Virus record (IMG/VR): IMGVR_UViG_3300006736_004257
Location: 1 to 33,886 of that record
Strand: one strand, 5' to 3'
Length of the DNA: 33,886 bases
Source: a virus
In this document: positions 20,647 to 28,557 of the stretch, in pieces
Layout of the letters: the number at the start of each line of letters is the position of its first letter
Position numbering within the stretch: position 1 is the first letter of the stretch
The notes under the pieces: generated by a model
What the model saw: only the letters and a program-made list of their open reading frames with translations
What the model was told of the DNA's origin: nothing
Database searches by the model: none
Made by a program: the position numbers and the translations under genes

Positions 20647-22404
20647 TCAGCCTCCCGCCATCATCAGCTCATCGGTGAGCTGGAATCCGTTGACGCCGCC
20701 GGTGGTGTTCACCTCCATTTTTTCGATGGTGGTGCCCCGGTTGTTGATCTGTTGCTGCAGCCCGCCGGAGGGAACAATGCTCTCCCGCTGCAACCCCCGC
20801 GAGCCGCCGCGCAGATCCTCGGGGCCGCCCAGGCTCGCGGCTGGATCCACGCTCGGCTGGCTGCCTTTGGTGTTGATGTTGATGCCGGGAATCAGGTTGA
20901 TTTTTTTAATCAGCCAGTCGATGCCGGGACCCAATGCCTGAAATGGGTTAAGCCCCGCCACCCACGTTTTGAGGTCGGCGAGCTTGGCCATTACGTCGTC
21001 AACAAAGCCGAGTGCTGCAGCCTTGATGTCGTCCCAGTGGCGCACAGCCATCACAATCGCCGCGATCAGCGCAGCAATGCCCAGCACCACCCAAGTGATA
21101 GGGTTGGCCCAGAGGGCAGCACTAAACAGCAGCATGCCGATGCGGGCGGCCAGCAGTACCGTTTGCAGTCCTGCCAGCGCGACCTGGGCGATGCCGCTGG
21201 CCAGTGCAAACGCGCTGACCGCAGCCACCAGCCCAAAAATCACCAGCACCGCCACGCCAATCACTTTGGTGAGGGTGGGGTATTTGTCCGTCAGGGTGAC
21301 CACGTTTTCGCCCATGCGAATCAGCCACTCTGCAGCGGGCACCAGCACCGGCTGCATAATCTGGCCAAAAATGGTTTTGATGGCGGTGCCGGCGGCGCCC
21401 AGTCGCTCCCAGGGGTCCGCGATGGACTTGGCCATCTTCTCGGCCTGCTCCATGCCGCTGATATTGTCGAGCTTGCCGATATTTGATTGCAGGCCATCCA
21501 TGTCCTGCATCAAAAGTTTGATCAGGCCGCTGGCCTCTTTGCTGCCAAATGCTTTTTTCAGTGCGTCTGACTCTGCCACATCCAGCGTGTCGCCAAACTT
21601 GCCGCGCAGCTTGTCGAGTATGTCCATCATGGGCAGCAACTGGCCCTGACTGTCGACGAACTTCAGGCCCAGCTCGTCCTGGGCTTTGCCAACCCCGGCA
21701 AGAAACGCTTTATATTTTGTGCCTGCCTCGCTGCCGCTCATGGTGGCCTGCAGTTGGCCGAGCACGGCCATTTGCTCACTGATGGCCACACCGTGGCTTT
21801 GGGCCTCGGCTCCCAGGTTGCCGAATGCCCCGGCCATTTCAGAACCGGTGGTTTTAAACATTTGCACCGCCGTGGCGGTCTGCCCGGTCATCTGCTCCAC
21901 CCACTGCGACTTGCCCATGGCGTCGGCGCTGTTTTTGAAGATGCCGTACATGGTGCCCATGTAGTCAGTGATGGTGCTGGTGTCAGACTTGGTGCCTTTG
22001 GCCAGCACCGCGCTGGCCCGTGTGAAACTGGATAGCTCGAGATCCGACAGGCCGCCAATGGCACTCTGGATGTCATAGGAGCTGCGCACGATGTCCGCCG
22101 CGCTGTCGCCGTATTGCACGGACGTTTTCAGTGCGGTTTTTTTAAGCATTTTTAGAGCGCTATCAGACACGTCGAGGCTTTTCACCTCGCCCAGGGCGCG
22201 GCTCATTTCCACCGAGGGTCCCATCAGGGAGTTCAGGGCATATCCGGTGGCAAACAGCCCCCCGGCACCGGTGGCGATTTTCTGCATGCCTTTCTGAGCG
22301 CGCTGGGTGATCTGGTCAATTTGCGCCACAATCTTGCCGGCGGGGCCGCTGGCTTTGTCCACCAGGCCCACAATAAACTGCAATTTTTCCAGCCGGCTTG
22401 CCAT
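20647..22404 (-). CDS. T: Tail tape measure protein (T)
   Basis: A 585-aa protein of the TP901-like tape-measure type. The N-terminal LQFIVGLVDKASGPAGKIVAQIDQITQRAQKGM leads into the helical body (ALGEVKSLDVSD, TRASAVLAKGTKSDTS, NLGAEAQSHGVAISEQMAVLGQLQATMSGSEAGTKYKAFLAGVGKAQ). Several membrane-like stretches follow at about 370-450 (VIGVAVLVIFGLVAAVSAFALASG, ALWANPITWVVLGIAALIAAIV). It sets tail length and is shorter than P2 gpT (815 aa), so a shorter tail is expected. It starts 5 bases after the E' stop. Confidence 0.93.
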   Translation of the reverse strand: MASRLEKLQFIVGLVDKASGPAGKIVAQIDQITQRAQKGMQKIATGAGGLFATGYALNSLMGPSVEMSRALGEVKSLDVSDSALKMLKKTALKTSVQYGDSAADIVRSSYDIQSAIGGLSDLELSSFTRASAVLAKGTKSDTSTITDYMGTMYGIFKNSADAMGKSQWVEQMTGQTATAVQMFKTTGSEMAGAFGNLGAEAQSHGVAISEQMAVLGQLQATMSGSEAGTKYKAFLAGVGKAQDELGLKFVDSQGQLLPMMDILDKLRGKFGDTLDVAESDALKKAFGSKEASGLIKLLMQDMDGLQSNIGKLDNISGMEQAEKMAKSIADPWERLGAAGTAIKTIFGQIMQPVLVPAAEWLIRMGENVVTLTDKYPTLTKVIGVAVLVIFGLVAAVSAFALASGIAQVALAGLQTVLLAARIGMLLFSAALWANPITWVVLGIAALIAAIVMAVRHWDDIKAAALGFVDDVMAKLADLKTWVAGLNPFQALGPGIDWLIKKINLIPGININTKGSQPSVDPAASLGGPEDLRGGSRGLQRESIVPSGGLQQQINNRGTTIEKMEVNTTGGVNGFQLTDELMMAGG

Positions 22405-22408
22405 TCTG

Positions 22409-22875
22409 TTATCTGCCCTTTATTGCTTTGGTGATGCCGTTAGCCACCGCCGTCTCAAAGTTGTCCCAGTAATTCCGCTCCAGAAAGAGCGCCATGCCCA
22501 TGGTTTGTTCGTTGTCCGGTTCTGCAGCCCCAGGCAGGTGTTTCTGTACCAGGGCCTGCAGGTGCGTATAGCCGAGCGCGGCGATCTCGTCCGCTACGTC
22601 TCGCGCTTTTTTACTGCCACCGCCACGTCGGGCTTGTACAGCTCAAGCAGTTCCCCGGCCAGGTCGGTGACGTTGGCAGGGTTGTGCTGCAGCTCGGTCA
22701 GCAGCTCCCGGCTGTCGTCGGTCACACTGGCCGCCAGCAGGTTGTTCATGGCGTTGAACGTGTTTTTGCTGGCACCGTTGATAAAGGCGATGTAGTGCGG
22801 ACGCTCCACGGCGAACCGCAGTGTGCGTCCGTCGTCCAGGTCGAGAGTGATGTTTGCAGCAGTGTTTTTACTCAT
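22409..22875 (-). CDS. Tail assembly chaperone E+E' fusion made by -1 frameshift
   Basis: The zero frame runs MSKNTAANITLDLDDGRTLRF ... PDVAVAVKK and ends at 22594 as a 93-aa product. Over the slippery A-AAA-AAG (22606-22612), a -1 shift continues for 65 codons (ARDVADEIAALGYTHLQAL ... ERNYWDNFETAVANGITKAI) to a TAA at 22409-22411, giving a 155-aa fusion. P2 E/E' and lambda G/GT tail chaperones work this way: short and long forms in a fixed ratio guide tape-measure packing. The -1 frame has no own start codon or Shine-Dalgarno, so it is not a separate gene. Its stop is 4 bases before the tape-measure ATG. The sequence shows the frames and the site; the shift itself is inferred. Confidence 0.85.
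22594..22875 (-). CDS. Tail assembly chaperone E (short form)
   Basis: A 93-aa acidic protein before the tape measure, matching the small TAC family by position, size and pattern (DGRTLRFAVERPHYIAFINGASKNTFNAMNNLLAA, VTDLAGELLELYKPDVA). It is the unshifted product of the E/E' pair. The ATG at 22875 overlaps the holin-like gene end by 8 bases. Confidence 0.8.
   Translation of the reverse strand: MSKNTAANITLDLDDGRTLRFAVERPHYIAFINGASKNTFNAMNNLLAASVTDDSRELLTELQHNPANVTDLAGELLELYKPDVAVAVKKRET
22606..22612 (-). other. Programmed -1 frameshift slippery site A-AAA-AAG
   Basis: On the minus strand the heptamer lies in register X-XXY-YYZ, 9 bases before the zero-frame TAG. A-AAA-AAG is the most efficient class of slippery heptamer in enterobacterial chaperone genes. 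A strong downstream stimulator hairpin was not identified. Confidence 0.8.
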
Positions 22876-23107
22876 GATGTGATTCCCGTTGTTGTTGTCT
22901 AAGCCTTGCTTTCAGTTCTTCGTGAAACTTCTCGCGCTCCAGCGCCATATTCAGTTTTTTGTAGTGCCAGTTGACCAGCATGGTGATAAACCCGGTGACC
23001 AGCACACCCAGGGATATCCACTGGTTAAACGTCAGCCCCCACAGCGCCCCGAATACCACCGTGAGCCACTGCAGGATGAGGTTGTGCTTCTCCACTCTAC
23101 AGGCCAT
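22868..23107 (-). CDS. Small membrane protein, probable holin (second lysis membrane protein)
   Basis: A 79-aa protein. A short basic N-terminus is followed by two adjacent hydrophobic segments (about 9-25, LILQWLTVVFGALWGL; about 27-44, WISLGVLVTGFITMLVNW), then a charged coiled C-terminus (MALEREKFHEELKARLRQQQRE). This is the class II holin layout. GGAAAGAAGG lies directly before the ATG at 23107. It overlaps the end of the larger holin by 11 bases. It could also be an antiholin or spanin component, but no lipobox is seen. Confidence 0.7.
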   Translation of the reverse strand: MACRVEKHNLILQWLTVVFGALWGLTFNQWISLGVLVTGFITMLVNWHYKKLNMALEREKFHEELKARLRQQQRESHHE

Positions 23108-23588
23108 CCTTCTTTCCTGACCGGGCGCTGAACACCTGTACCAGCAGGGGCAGCACGTTCTGCATTGCCCTCTCGCCAAACAGGAAGCCCAGCACCAGGA
23201 AGTTGATAACAATCAGCGCCGTCTGCTGCTGTTCGTTGAGGCTCCAGGTTGCAAACCATTGGAAGTCGAGCCACAGCGTGGCAAACCCCCACAGCGGCCG
23301 CTGGCAGCCTCGCAAAAAGAGCACCAGCGGGCCGAGTATCGGTATCGCCTTGATGTCTTTGGCGGTGCCCTCCAGCTCACCAATTCTCTTGGTCATCGCC
23401 TCCGATGCTTCCTGCGTCGCGGCATCGGCATCCCGCTGTTTTTGCAGCTCCAGATTCATCAGCTCCGCTTTGAGTGCGGCTTTTTCTCCCTCGCTCATGT
23501 CCGGCGGGAAGTAGGTCTTTGCCACATCAAAGGCCAGCGCCCCGATGCCGGACGTGGCTGCACTGGCGATTTTTTTCAGCAGGTTCAC
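23097..23588 (-). CDS. 3TM-type holin
   Basis: A 163-aa protein with GTG start. It has an N-terminal amphipathic part and a long charged coiled region (GEKAALKAELMNLELQKQRDADAATQEASEAMTKRIGELEG), followed by hydrophobic helices at about 82-98 (AIPILGPLVLFLRGCQRPLWG), 102-115 (LWLDFQWFATW) and 122-145 (ALIVINFLVLGFLFGERAM). This matches the 3TM holin family. The frame is open to 23714 but the GTG at 23588 overlaps the previous stop (GTGA) and follows a G-rich Shine-Dalgarno. It would permeabilise the inner membrane. Confidence 0.78.
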   Translation of the reverse strand: MNLLKKIASAATSGIGALAFDVAKTYFPPDMSEGEKAALKAELMNLELQKQRDADAATQEASEAMTKRIGELEGTAKDIKAIPILGPLVLFLRGCQRPLWGFATLWLDFQWFATWSLNEQQQTALIVINFLVLGFLFGERAMQNVLPLLVQVFSARSGKKDGL

Positions 23589-24205
23589 AGGTCCGCCCCC
23601 TCGATCAGCGTGTAGGTAAAGCGGTTGCCGTAGCGGATGGCGGACAGACGGCAAAGCGACATCAGCAAGGCAAAGTCCAGCGGGTTGGCCAACACCTGGC
23701 AACCTGCGCTCCACTTGTCCACCTGGTGGCTGGGCAGGGCCTGAGCGGCGCGGTGGCAGTTAATGCCAAACAGCCCGGTTTGCCTGTCTCCATCGGTATC
23801 CACCACGCCATCCCGGTTGTTATCCCGGCAAACGGTGACAGGGCCAACCTGCACCAGCGCGCTGTATTTGCCCTGGTGCATGCCCATAGTCCACAAGCCG
23901 CTGTACTGGCCGGGCATAACCACGGCGGTGCCTGCTACATTTAGCGGGTTCTCCAGGTAAAACAGGCCGGGGTCGGTGGTGCAGCGCCACGCAAACAGGT
24001 GCGGTTGCCCGTCGGTATAAAACGCCGCGCAAAACCAGTCGTTAAACGTGTTGGCGTTGCTGTCTGCGGTGCGAATGCCGACCAGGTTCAGGTTGTAATC
24101 GCCCCGATCAAACCACTGATAGCCATGGGCTATCACGGCCTGTTCCAGTTGCTCAAAGGTGGGCGGCTGAGCGGCTTTCGGTTTTCTCGCTGGGCGCTTT
24201 GTCAT
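23585..24205 (-). CDS. Late peptidoglycan-active protein (L,D-transpeptidase/YkuD-like), endolysin candidate
   Basis: A 206-aa protein. The C-terminal half has FGINCHRAAQALP followed by VDKWSAGCQVLANPLDFALLMSL. The H...S-x-G-C-Q signature with about 14 intervening residues resembles the YkuD active site (H-X14-SHGC), with Cys as nucleophile. The N-terminus (PTFEQLEQAVIAHGYQWFDRGDYNLNLVGIRTAD) is a separate module. Enclosed by the TraR/DksA gene and holins, it occupies the place of P2 endolysin K, and no classical lysozyme is found in the window. It may cut, not cross-link, the cell wall. The ATG overlaps the preceding stop (ATGA). Confidence 0.6.
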   Translation of the reverse strand: MTKRPARKPKAAQPPTFEQLEQAVIAHGYQWFDRGDYNLNLVGIRTADSNANTFNDWFCAAFYTDGQPHLFAWRCTTDPGLFYLENPLNVAGTAVVMPGQYSGLWTMGMHQGKYSALVQVGPVTVCRDNNRDGVVDTDGDRQTGLFGINCHRAAQALPSHQVDKWSAGCQVLANPLDFALLMSLCRLSAIRYGNRFTYTLIEGADL

Positions 24206-24426
24206 GTGCAAAACCCTTTTTGCTGTTGTTCCTGGTGGCGGTATCCCTGGCACTCTGTGCAGCAGTCAATCCCGCCCATTTGTCGCCGCTGTGGCGCTAT
24301 TTCTTCCCCGCAGTCCAGGCAGTGGGTGAGGCTTGGCAGCCCGCTGCGGTCATTTTTTCGGGCTGCAGCCAGGGCCATATCCCTGGCCCATTGCTCTGCC
24401 TGTTCGGCCCGGTCGGCCTCATCCAC
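24202..24426 (-). CDS. TraR/DksA-family C4 zinc-finger protein (late copy)
   Basis: A 74-aa protein with an N-terminal helix (DEADRAEQAEQWARDMALAAARKND) and a C4 finger HCLDCGEEIAPQRRQMGGIDCCTECQGYRHQ. P2-like phages commonly carry one such gene near the lysis region. Here it lies between the tail tube and the endolysin-like gene, whose start it overlaps (ATGA). It is the paralogue of the early gene at 4873-5076. Confidence 0.88.
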   Translation of the reverse strand: MDEADRAEQAEQWARDMALAAARKNDRSGLPSLTHCLDCGEEIAPQRRQMGGIDCCTECQGYRHQEQQQKGFCT

Positions 24427-24428
24427 TG

Positions 24429-24881
24429 TTAAATCAGGCCGTCTTTGTCACTTTCTGGCGCGTAGGGCACGCCGTTGATCCGGACGAAGTCTTTACCGGT
24501 CACCTCGTAGGGTATCTTGTGTTGCAGTTTTTCCTCGCCGTTCGCGCTGGCGTTGAGCAGGTCGGATATTTTGGTCAGGCACTCGAACAGCTCAACGTTC
24601 AGGTTGCTGCTGTTGGTTTCGCCATTCATGACAATGTCGAACAGCTCCATTTCCTGCCATGACCCGGCCTTTTTTGCGGCCTCGATCATGATGTTGAGGT
24701 TGTCGGTGTCCAGCGTGATTTCGCCGGAGCAGGTCACCCCGCCCCGCACGTATCCGTTGGGGCGGTTGCGGCTCATGGCCGCTTTGCTGCTGTCCTCAAT
24801 GGTGGCGGTGACCTCGATAAACTGCACCGCATAGTTGCCGACCATCACGCCGATGTCGTAACCGGATAGTTTCTGTCCCAT
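24429..24881 (-). CDS. Tail tube protein (FII position, DUF2597)
   Basis: A 150-aa protein with the DUF2597 pattern (MGQKLSGYDIGVMVGNYAVQFIEVTATIEDSSKAAMSRNRPNGYVRGGVTCSGEI...). It follows the sheath gene as in P2 (FI, FII) and has tube-like size and beta content. It would polymerise as the inner tail tube. Good start at 24881; short gap to sheath. Confidence 0.85.
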   Translation of the reverse strand: MGQKLSGYDIGVMVGNYAVQFIEVTATIEDSSKAAMSRNRPNGYVRGGVTCSGEITLDTDNLNIMIEAAKKAGSWQEMELFDIVMNGETNSSNLNVELFECLTKISDLLNASANGEEKLQHKIPYEVTGKDFVRINGVPYAPESDKDGLI

Positions 24882-24914
24882 GGTGTTCTCCTGCCTGCTG
24901 CCTGGTTGATTAAA

Positions 24915-26030
24915 TTACTCGCCGCTCAGATCCAGCAGGATGTTGGCGGTGATGTCTTTCGGCGAGTTGAATGGCTGCGCCTTGATATAAATTTCCACGC
25001 TGGTGATGGTCGGCCACAGAATCGTTATGGCGTCATCTGCCGGGGGCCGGATTTCGCCGGGGAAGTGCTCGCCGGCAAAGGTGGTGCTGTGGCTCATTTC
25101 GCGCATCGGGCGGGTGAAATAGGTTTTGTTGGCCGCAATGCTTACCGGGGTACTGTTGAAGCTGCGGTTTGCCACCCGGGCAATGGCCAGCACTCGGACG
25201 GCGCGGGCGATTTTGTCGATCACGCGCAGGTTTTCGATCACCTGGTAGTCACCGGCGGGCACGTCCAGCAGGTTCAGGTCGCCCCAGTAGGTGCCCGGGT
25301 AGTCGACGTAGCGCTGTATGCAGCTCAAGCGGTTGCTGTCCAGCGTTGACAGGGTCGCGTTGCTCAACGGCTCGCCGTCCATGTCCAGGGGGGCATCGCC
25401 CAATCCCAGCACGGTGCCGGTGGCCACCCGCATCGGGCTGTCGGCAATGCTCACTGCGCGATTGCAGAGTCGACCGGCTACCGCGCCCAGGTCGTTACCG
25501 TGCAGCTGCGGGACAGCGCCAACCCGGTAGGCGGCAACGTCGCTGGTGATCGCCGCCTGGGCGGATTCATAGACTGACCAGGTCTCACCGGTGGACGGTG
25601 TCGGGTCAATGCCCGGCGTGGCAGTCAAAATAATCACGCGCCTTGCCAGCCCGGTGCGCAGCGCCTCGGCCTTGGTTTGCATGGCCTCCAGATCAGCCGC
25701 GACAGTGGCCGGGGTGCAAAGCACGATCAGCTCGGGGCTGATGGTCTCCATGGCACCGTCAACCACCGACTCCCAGTCATAGCCGGTATTTTGCGGGGCG
25801 GCGTAGCACAGCCAGTTTTCCCCTCCGTTGGCCTGGGCGGCCGCCACATTGCGCTTGATTTCGCTGTCGGGTTCGCCGAGCAGTGTGTCCAGGTCGCTTT
25901 GGGCGTTGATGCTTAACACCTGCCCCACGTTGGTTTCGCCCTCGCCGATGAACAGCGCTTTGCGCTCAACTTCATCAAAGGCACCCTGGGCCAAATTCAG
26001 GTTGTTGACGGTAACGGAACCCTGTCCCAT
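24915..26030 (-). CDS. Contractile tail sheath protein (FI position, DUF2586)
   Basis: A 371-aa protein, size close to P2 gpFI (396). The pattern SVTVNNLNLAQGAFDEVERKALFIGEG, TTPATVAAD, LARRVIILTATPGIDP and the C-terminal FNSPKDITANILLDLSGE fits DUF2586, sheath proteins of HP1/K139-related phages. It would contract during injection. Upstream of the tube gene and downstream of S. Confidence 0.85.
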   Translation of the reverse strand: MGQGSVTVNNLNLAQGAFDEVERKALFIGEGETNVGQVLSINAQSDLDTLLGEPDSEIKRNVAAAQANGGENWLCYAAPQNTGYDWESVVDGAMETISPELIVLCTPATVAADLEAMQTKAEALRTGLARRVIILTATPGIDPTPSTGETWSVYESAQAAITSDVAAYRVGAVPQLHGNDLGAVAGRLCNRAVSIADSPMRVATGTVLGLGDAPLDMDGEPLSNATLSTLDSNRLSCIQRYVDYPGTYWGDLNLLDVPAGDYQVIENLRVIDKIARAVRVLAIARVANRSFNSTPVSIAANKTYFTRPMREMSHSTTFAGEHFPGEIRPPADDAITILWPTITSVEIYIKAQPFNSPKDITANILLDLSGE

Positions 26031-26057
26031 GTCGTTCTCCAGTTGTTGTGGATGCGG

Positions 26058-26705
26058 TTACGCCCGCGCCCGTATGGTTTGATCAAACACGGTGTTCACC
26101 ATGTCGTTAATTTCCTGCCCGGTAGCGCCCAGAAAACTCCGCTCTGGCAGGGGAATTACCCAGCGCTGTTTGCTCGGTTTGTCCCGCATCAGCCGCAAAA
26201 TAATGCCGGCCTTGCCCAGGGTGAGCGTGTCCTTGATCTCCCGGATGCTGGCGTTTCGGTAGCCCTTGCCGCTTTTCTTTCGGGCCTTGTAACCCTCGGC
26301 ACGCAATGCCTTTGCCTGGGCCGTGGTGGCGGCGGCGGAATAATCGGGCTGGCCGTGGATCCGGCGCATCTTGTCGGCTGTCATCACCTCGGGGATCCCG
26401 TCCTGGTGAGCCCTGGCTATGCGACCAATCACGGTGCCGTCGAACGCCACTTTGCCGCTATCCGGCTGGTAGTAGGTCTTCATCTGCCGACCCACTTTGC
26501 GCAGCATCTTTTGCTTGCGGCCACTTTTTCTGGGTGCCCATGGCGCACCATCGAGGCCGCGCTGCGCGCGTAATCGTCCCCGGCTGGCGGACCTGACTTT
26601 GCGAGCCACCTGACCCATCAGGCGTTTGCGCTTGGCCGGTGGCAGCTGCAACAACTTGAGTTTGCGCTGCACGTTCAGCTGGCCCTGCACATCGATGCGG
26701 ATCAT
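26058..26705 (-). CDS. S: Tail completion / virion morphogenesis protein S
   Basis: A 215-aa basic protein of the phage virion morphogenesis family (P2 gpS, 150 aa). The core is MIRIDVQGQLNVQRKLKLLQLPPAKRKRLMGQVARKVRSASRGRL, DGAPWAPRKSGRKQKML, IGRIARAHQDGIPEVM. It is longer than P2 S by a C-terminal extension. The ATG at 26705 (GGAG eight bases upstream) is better placed than the overlapping GTG at 26711. Directly after R. Confidence 0.85.
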   Translation of the reverse strand: MIRIDVQGQLNVQRKLKLLQLPPAKRKRLMGQVARKVRSASRGRLRAQRGLDGAPWAPRKSGRKQKMLRKVGRQMKTYYQPDSGKVAFDGTVIGRIARAHQDGIPEVMTADKMRRIHGQPDYSAAATTAQAKALRAEGYKARKKSGKGYRNASIREIKDTLTLGKAGIILRLMRDKPSKQRWVIPLPERSFLGATGQEINDMVNTVFDQTIRARA

Positions 26706-26707
26706 CG

Positions 26708-27202
26708 TCACGGCTCCCGCGTGTAGGGCAGGTCGGTGGGCTGTTCCTGGTCGTCGCCCACGGCGGCCGTATCCACGTCGACAACCCCCGCCGTGGTCAG
26801 GCTCCATTTTTGGCCACCCAGGGCGAGGGACCCTTTGCTGTCTTCGACCAGCTCGATGTCCTCCCGGAAGCGCACACGGATTTCAACGGTCGCTCTGGTG
26901 TCGTCCTCCATGTCGACATCGATGTCAGGCTGCGGCAGCTTGTCATCATCGCGGGTGGGGTCGTTGTCGATCAGCCAGATGCACACCACGGCCATCAGCA
27001 TCGCGGGGTTACCCGAGAAGCCTTCGAACTCCAGCACGGCGTCATACTGCAGCCGACCAATCAGGAGCTGGCCAGCACCGAGTTTTTTGTTTGCCGGCGT
27101 CAGCTGGCCGTCTTCCATCCAGCTGTTGAACCGCTCGGGCATCAGCAGTCTGCTGTCCTCGATGTGCTGGTGCAGAGATTTGAGTTTTTCCAGCGCCGCC
27201 AT
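26708..27202 (-). CDS. R: Tail completion protein R
   Basis: A 164-aa protein with the P2 GpR pattern (LEKLKSLHQHIEDSRLLMPERFNSWMEDGQL, YDAVLEFEGFSGNPAMLMAVVCIWLIDND, RATVEIRVRFREDIELVEDSKGSLALGGQKWSL). P2 gpR is 155 aa. The ATG at 27202 overlaps the stop of L (TGATG). It would complete tails. Confidence 0.85.
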   Translation of the reverse strand: MAALEKLKSLHQHIEDSRLLMPERFNSWMEDGQLTPANKKLGAGQLLIGRLQYDAVLEFEGFSGNPAMLMAVVCIWLIDNDPTRDDDKLPQPDIDVDMEDDTRATVEIRVRFREDIELVEDSKGSLALGGQKWSLTTAGVVDVDTAAVGDDQEQPTDLPYTREP

Positions 27203-27657
27203 CACATCAGCTCCACATCGATACTGGTGGTTTTACCCAGCAGGCGGCGCAGGGCTTTCTGGCTGTTGGCCATCAGCCGCTGGTACATGGCGTCGGATTC
27301 TTTCGCCAGATCCTCGGCACTGTCGCGCCGGCTCATTGTCTGGAAATCTGCCAATAGGTTGGCTTTTGCCCGGTAATACACGGCGGCCAGATAGTCGCGG
27401 TTGCGGCTGCCGCCATCCGTCTCGTCAACGGCCAGCAGTGATTGGTGGCCAGCCGACACCCACAGGGTTTTCCGGGCGACCAGCTGGCTGTTGATTTCAC
27501 CCCTGGCAAAATCTACCTGGTGCTCGATGGCGGCATCGGCGTAATGGCCGGGGATGCGGTGCAGCTGTTGGAACTCACCCAGCACGAGATCAGGGAAAAA
27601 GCCGTCGTTGGCTACTGAGTGCCCCAAAAATGTGGTGTCGCGTCCCGTAAAGCTCAT
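27202..27657 (-). CDS. L: Head completion protein L
   Basis: A 151-aa protein (P2 gpL is 169). The body SVANDGFFPDLVLGEFQQLHRIPGHYADAAIEHQVDFARGEINSQL and YLAAVYYRAKANLLADFQTMSRRDSAEDLAKESDAMY is typical of gpL. It would close the filled head before tail joining. ACAGG before the ATG; 90-base gap to M without a visible gene. Confidence 0.88.
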   Translation of the reverse strand: MSFTGRDTTFLGHSVANDGFFPDLVLGEFQQLHRIPGHYADAAIEHQVDFARGEINSQLVARKTLWVSAGHQSLLAVDETDGGSRNRDYLAAVYYRAKANLLADFQTMSRRDSAEDLAKESDAMYQRLMANSQKALRRLLGKTTSIDVELM

Positions 27658-27749
27658 CTGCTACCTGTCTTAATAAAAAGCGGTGCCGTGGTGGTTAAAC
27701 TGTGGGACTTTTCCGCAGCGCCCCACCAGGCCCGCTGGCTTGGGAGTCG

Positions 27750-28427
27750 TTAAGCCCCAGCACCGAGCTGGGCCTTGAGTTTTTCAATGCGGGTTTTACA
27801 GCCCGCCCGTTCGTTTTCTTCCTGGGCGCGCTCAAACAGCGCCAGCGCTGCCTTGGCGTCGCCACTGGCTTCTGCCAACTGCCCGGCCACCTTGAAAACC
27901 TTGCCGCGCACAATGTCGTTGGTGGTTGGCCAGGTATCGTTTTCCAGGTATTCGCAGACCCGGTCTATCCAGGGGCTGCCGCTTTGCGTCGCTTTCAACT
28001 GGCGCTCAGCCCAGTCGGCAATGGTTTCCGCAAAAAAGGTGGGCAGGTCGCGCTTGAAATGCTCGGGCGGCAACTGCTGCTGGGCCACGCAGGCCTCAGC
28101 CAGGCGCACGCCGGTTTCCATGTCTTCAATGTCCAGCGCCCAGATGGCGCACCGCACGAGGATGGGGTTGTAAAACTGCTGATCCGTGTCCAGCTGGGCG
28201 TCCACGATCGGCAAATACTTGGGCAGCAGTTCGTTGCGTTTCAGGTTGATTTTTTCTTCCACCGAGTCGATGGCGCTCAGGCGTGCCAGGTCTCTGTCCA
28301 GTGAGGCCATGGCCACCTGGTGATCATGGGTGGAGGGGGTTGGCGCCAGGGAGGGGGTAGACCCTGCCTGTTTTTTTGCTGCCGCTTTCGCCAGGGCGTT
28401 GCGCTTGTGTTTGATGGCCAGGCTCAT
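27750..28427 (-). CDS. M: Terminase endonuclease subunit M
   Basis: A 225-aa helical protein with the GpM pattern: LARLSAIDSVEEKINLKRNELLPKYLPIVDAQLDTD, PILVRCAIWALDIEDMETGVRLAEACVAQQQLPPEHFKRDLPTFFAETIADWAERQ. P2 gpM is 247 aa; it works with P at the cos site. The start has GGAG nine bases upstream. It is separated from N by a 130-base gap with two hairpins. Confidence 0.9.
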   Translation of the reverse strand: MSLAIKHKRNALAKAAAKKQAGSTPSLAPTPSTHDHQVAMASLDRDLARLSAIDSVEEKINLKRNELLPKYLPIVDAQLDTDQQFYNPILVRCAIWALDIEDMETGVRLAEACVAQQQLPPEHFKRDLPTFFAETIADWAERQLKATQSGSPWIDRVCEYLENDTWPTTNDIVRGKVFKVAGQLAEASGDAKAALALFERAQEENERAGCKTRIEKLKAQLGAGA

Positions 28428-28493
28428 AGTGTTGTCTCCGCAGCGACTGTTTCTCTGGTTTTAATCTGCACCCTGGAACAGGGCGCAGGTTGA

Positions 28494-28549
28494 AACCCCG
28501 AGGGGTTGCGGCGGCAAAAAGTCCCGGCTTGCGCCGGGCAAATTGCCGC
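28494..28549 (-). terminator. Hairpin pair between capsid N and terminase M (partial terminator?)
   Basis: On the minus strand CCCGGC-GCAA-GCCGGG (28523-28538), a six-base GC stem with a GNRA tetraloop, is followed by ACTTTTT (T's at 28516-28520). It is embedded in a longer stem of GCGGCAA (28511-28517) and TTGCCGC (28543-28549). A second inverted repeat AACCCC/GGGGTT lies at 28494-28507. This is terminator-like but lies inside the operon, so either leaky termination or mRNA stabilisation is likely. Confidence 0.6.
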
Positions 28550-28557
28550 TGCTAGGG

